Source: G963923945 sp965199175 (GTDB lineage: Bacteria > Pseudomonadota > Alphaproteobacteria > G963923945). From it: a stretch of DNA of 64,000 nt. The stretch is taken from the NCBI GenBank assembly GCA_965199175.1, contig OZ240684.1, positions 2,005,868-2,069,867 on the forward strand. Direction: 5' to 3'. Position numbers and translations under genes: made by a program. Below the pieces are notes generated by a model. It ran no database searches, was not told the DNA's origin, and was given only the letters and a program-made list of their open reading frames with translations. Positions 63,060 through 64,000 of this stretch are shown here, in pieces; the first letter of the stretch is position 1; each line of letters opens with the position of its first letter.

Positions 63060-64000
63060 GAGTTTGTCCGTCTGTTTTCTAAACTTTGATCCGACGAAGC
63101 AATCGCCCGCATCAAATCATCTTCCAGACTGAAATAAGATGCTTTGGTTGCAAAATGTGGCCGCAACCCGGAACAGACATAATCTCCGTGAAGGTTGCCG
63201 TCTTTATCTTCTCCCTTGAATTTGAATGTGAACAATTCCTGGGTGGTGATGACTTCGCCTTCCATGCCGACAATTTCCATGATGCTGGTGATTCGCCGTT
63301 TACCATCACGCATACGGCTGACCTGAACAATCATATCCAGGGCTGAAGCAATCTGAGTACGTACAGCCCGGGCAGGCAAGCTGACATTGGAAAGACCGAT
63401 CATATTTTCAAGACGCGACAGAGCTTCGCGGGGCCGGTTGGCATGGATGGTCCCCAGGGAGCCATCATGGCCGGTATTCATTGCCTGGAGCATATCGACA
63501 GCTTCTTCACCGCGCACCTCACCGAGAATGATGCGATCCGGACGCATCCGCAGGGAATTTTTAAGAAGGTCCCGCATGGTGATCTCATTTTCACCTTCAA
63601 GATTGGGGGGACGGGTTTCCAGCCGCACCACATGGGGTTGTTGCAGCTGTAGCTCTGCTGCATCTTCGATTGAAACGATGCGTTCCCCCTCATCAATCAT
63701 CTGAGAAATGGCGTTGAGCAAGGTGGTCTTGCCTGAGCCGGTTCCACCGGAAATCAGGATATTCAGACGCGAGCGCCCGGCAATACGCAAAACAGTTTTC
63801 ATGGCCGATGAAATATTGCCTTGCTCAGCCATCATCTCCAGGGTGATTTTCTTGGCTGAGAATTTACGAATTGAAATACTGGGACCATCAATCGCCAGCG
63901 GAGGAATGATGATATTGACCCGGCTTCCATCCATCAGCCGGGCGTCAGCCAACGGCATCGTTTCGTCAACCCGGCGACCCACTGCGGTGACAATACGTGA
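63056..64000 (-). CDS. cpaF: Tad pilus secretion ATPase CpaF (TadA), partial
   Basis: Type II/IV secretion ATPase; the visible 314 residues are the C-terminal part and the frame stays open to the window edge (RIVTAVGRRVDETMPLADARL). LISGGTGSGKTTLLNA is Walker A, RIVSIEDAAELQL the Asp box, MRPDRIILGEVRGEEAVDMLQAMNTGHDGSLGTIHAN contains Walker B and the His box. It powers Flp pilus assembly with TadB/TadC. The 5' end lies beyond position 64000. Confidence 0.97.
   Translation of the reverse strand, partial: SRIVTAVGRRVDETMPLADARLMDGSRVNIIIPPLAIDGPSISIRKFSAKKITLEMMAEQGNISSAMKTVLRIAGRSRLNILISGGTGSGKTTLLNAISQMIDEGERIVSIEDAAELQLQQPHVVRLETRPPNLEGENEITMRDLLKNSLRMRPDRIILGEVRGEEAVDMLQAMNTGHDGSLGTIHANRPREALSRLENMIGLSNVSLPARAVRTQIASALDMIVQVSRMRDGKRRITSIMEIVGMEGEVITTQELFTFKFKGEDKDGNLHGDYVCSGLRPHFATKASYFSLEDDLMRAIASSDQSLENRRTNS

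Overview
The window is a chromosomal segment of an alphaproteobacterium, most likely from or near the Rhodospirillales. Supporting evidence is the gene content and order: TauE permease with a TIGR02186 protein and UspA; a CHCC zinc-finger protein upstream of polA; murA-hisG-hisD-infA-maf-yacG; a coxB-coxA-ctaB-small CoxF-like-ctaG-coxC-DUF983-SURF1-thrC-M16-GNAT aa3 oxidase cluster with tldD divergent from it; and Tad pilus genes. Base composition is near half G+C by eye. The genus cannot be named from sequence alone.

Layout. 1-14.4 kb: end of a probable murJ, trpS, TauE/TIGR02186/UspA, tRNA-Arg, a lipoprotein hydrolase, an ABC ATPase, the zinc-finger protein, polA, an ABHD10-like esterase and two LPS-type glycosyltransferases. 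14.5-27.4 kb: thrS, infC (apparently starting at ATA), a short decayed patch, a MarR regulator, a GST, gluQRS, tRNA-Thr, murA, hisG-hisD, infA-maf-yacG and tRNA-Phe. 27.6-35.2 kb: a complete type II-C CRISPR-Cas locus. 35.4-42.5 kb: M3 oligopeptidase, long-chain acyl-CoA ligase, a DsbD-like protein and YqgE. 42.6-54.0 kb: a long minus-strand block for cytochrome c oxidase and its assembly factors, then peptidases and thrC. 54.4-60.9 kb: a frameshifted tldD, a hypothetical protein, a lone Flp pilin, a Bax-inhibitor-1 protein, a decayed stretch and an aldo/keto reductase. 61.1-64.0 kb: tadC, tadB and cpaF, the last running off the window.

The CRISPR locus is the most interesting part. cas9, cas1 and cas2 lie on the minus strand. 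The 31-repeat array, the tracrRNA and a third small RNA element read from the plus strand. The tracrRNA (about 35073-35164) has a -35 box TTGACG, an anti-repeat that pairs with the repeat in a lower stem, internal loop and 17-bp upper stem, an AAGGCTC nexus hairpin and an intrinsic terminator. Each array repeat carries a TTGCGG-17 bp-TATAGT promoter-like signal, as in the Neisseria-type II-C arrays, and the array ends in a plus-strand terminator. Between cas9 and cas1 sits a solitary degenerate repeat in the array orientation. It has its own strong terminator and a sequence change that improves pairing with the tracrRNA. I read it as a candidate crRNA-like regulatory RNA, which I do not recognise as described for this family.

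A second pattern runs through the window: many intergenic regions contain imperfect tandem copies of a short unit (often 15-16 bp). In one case the repeat triplicates the translation start region of tldD.
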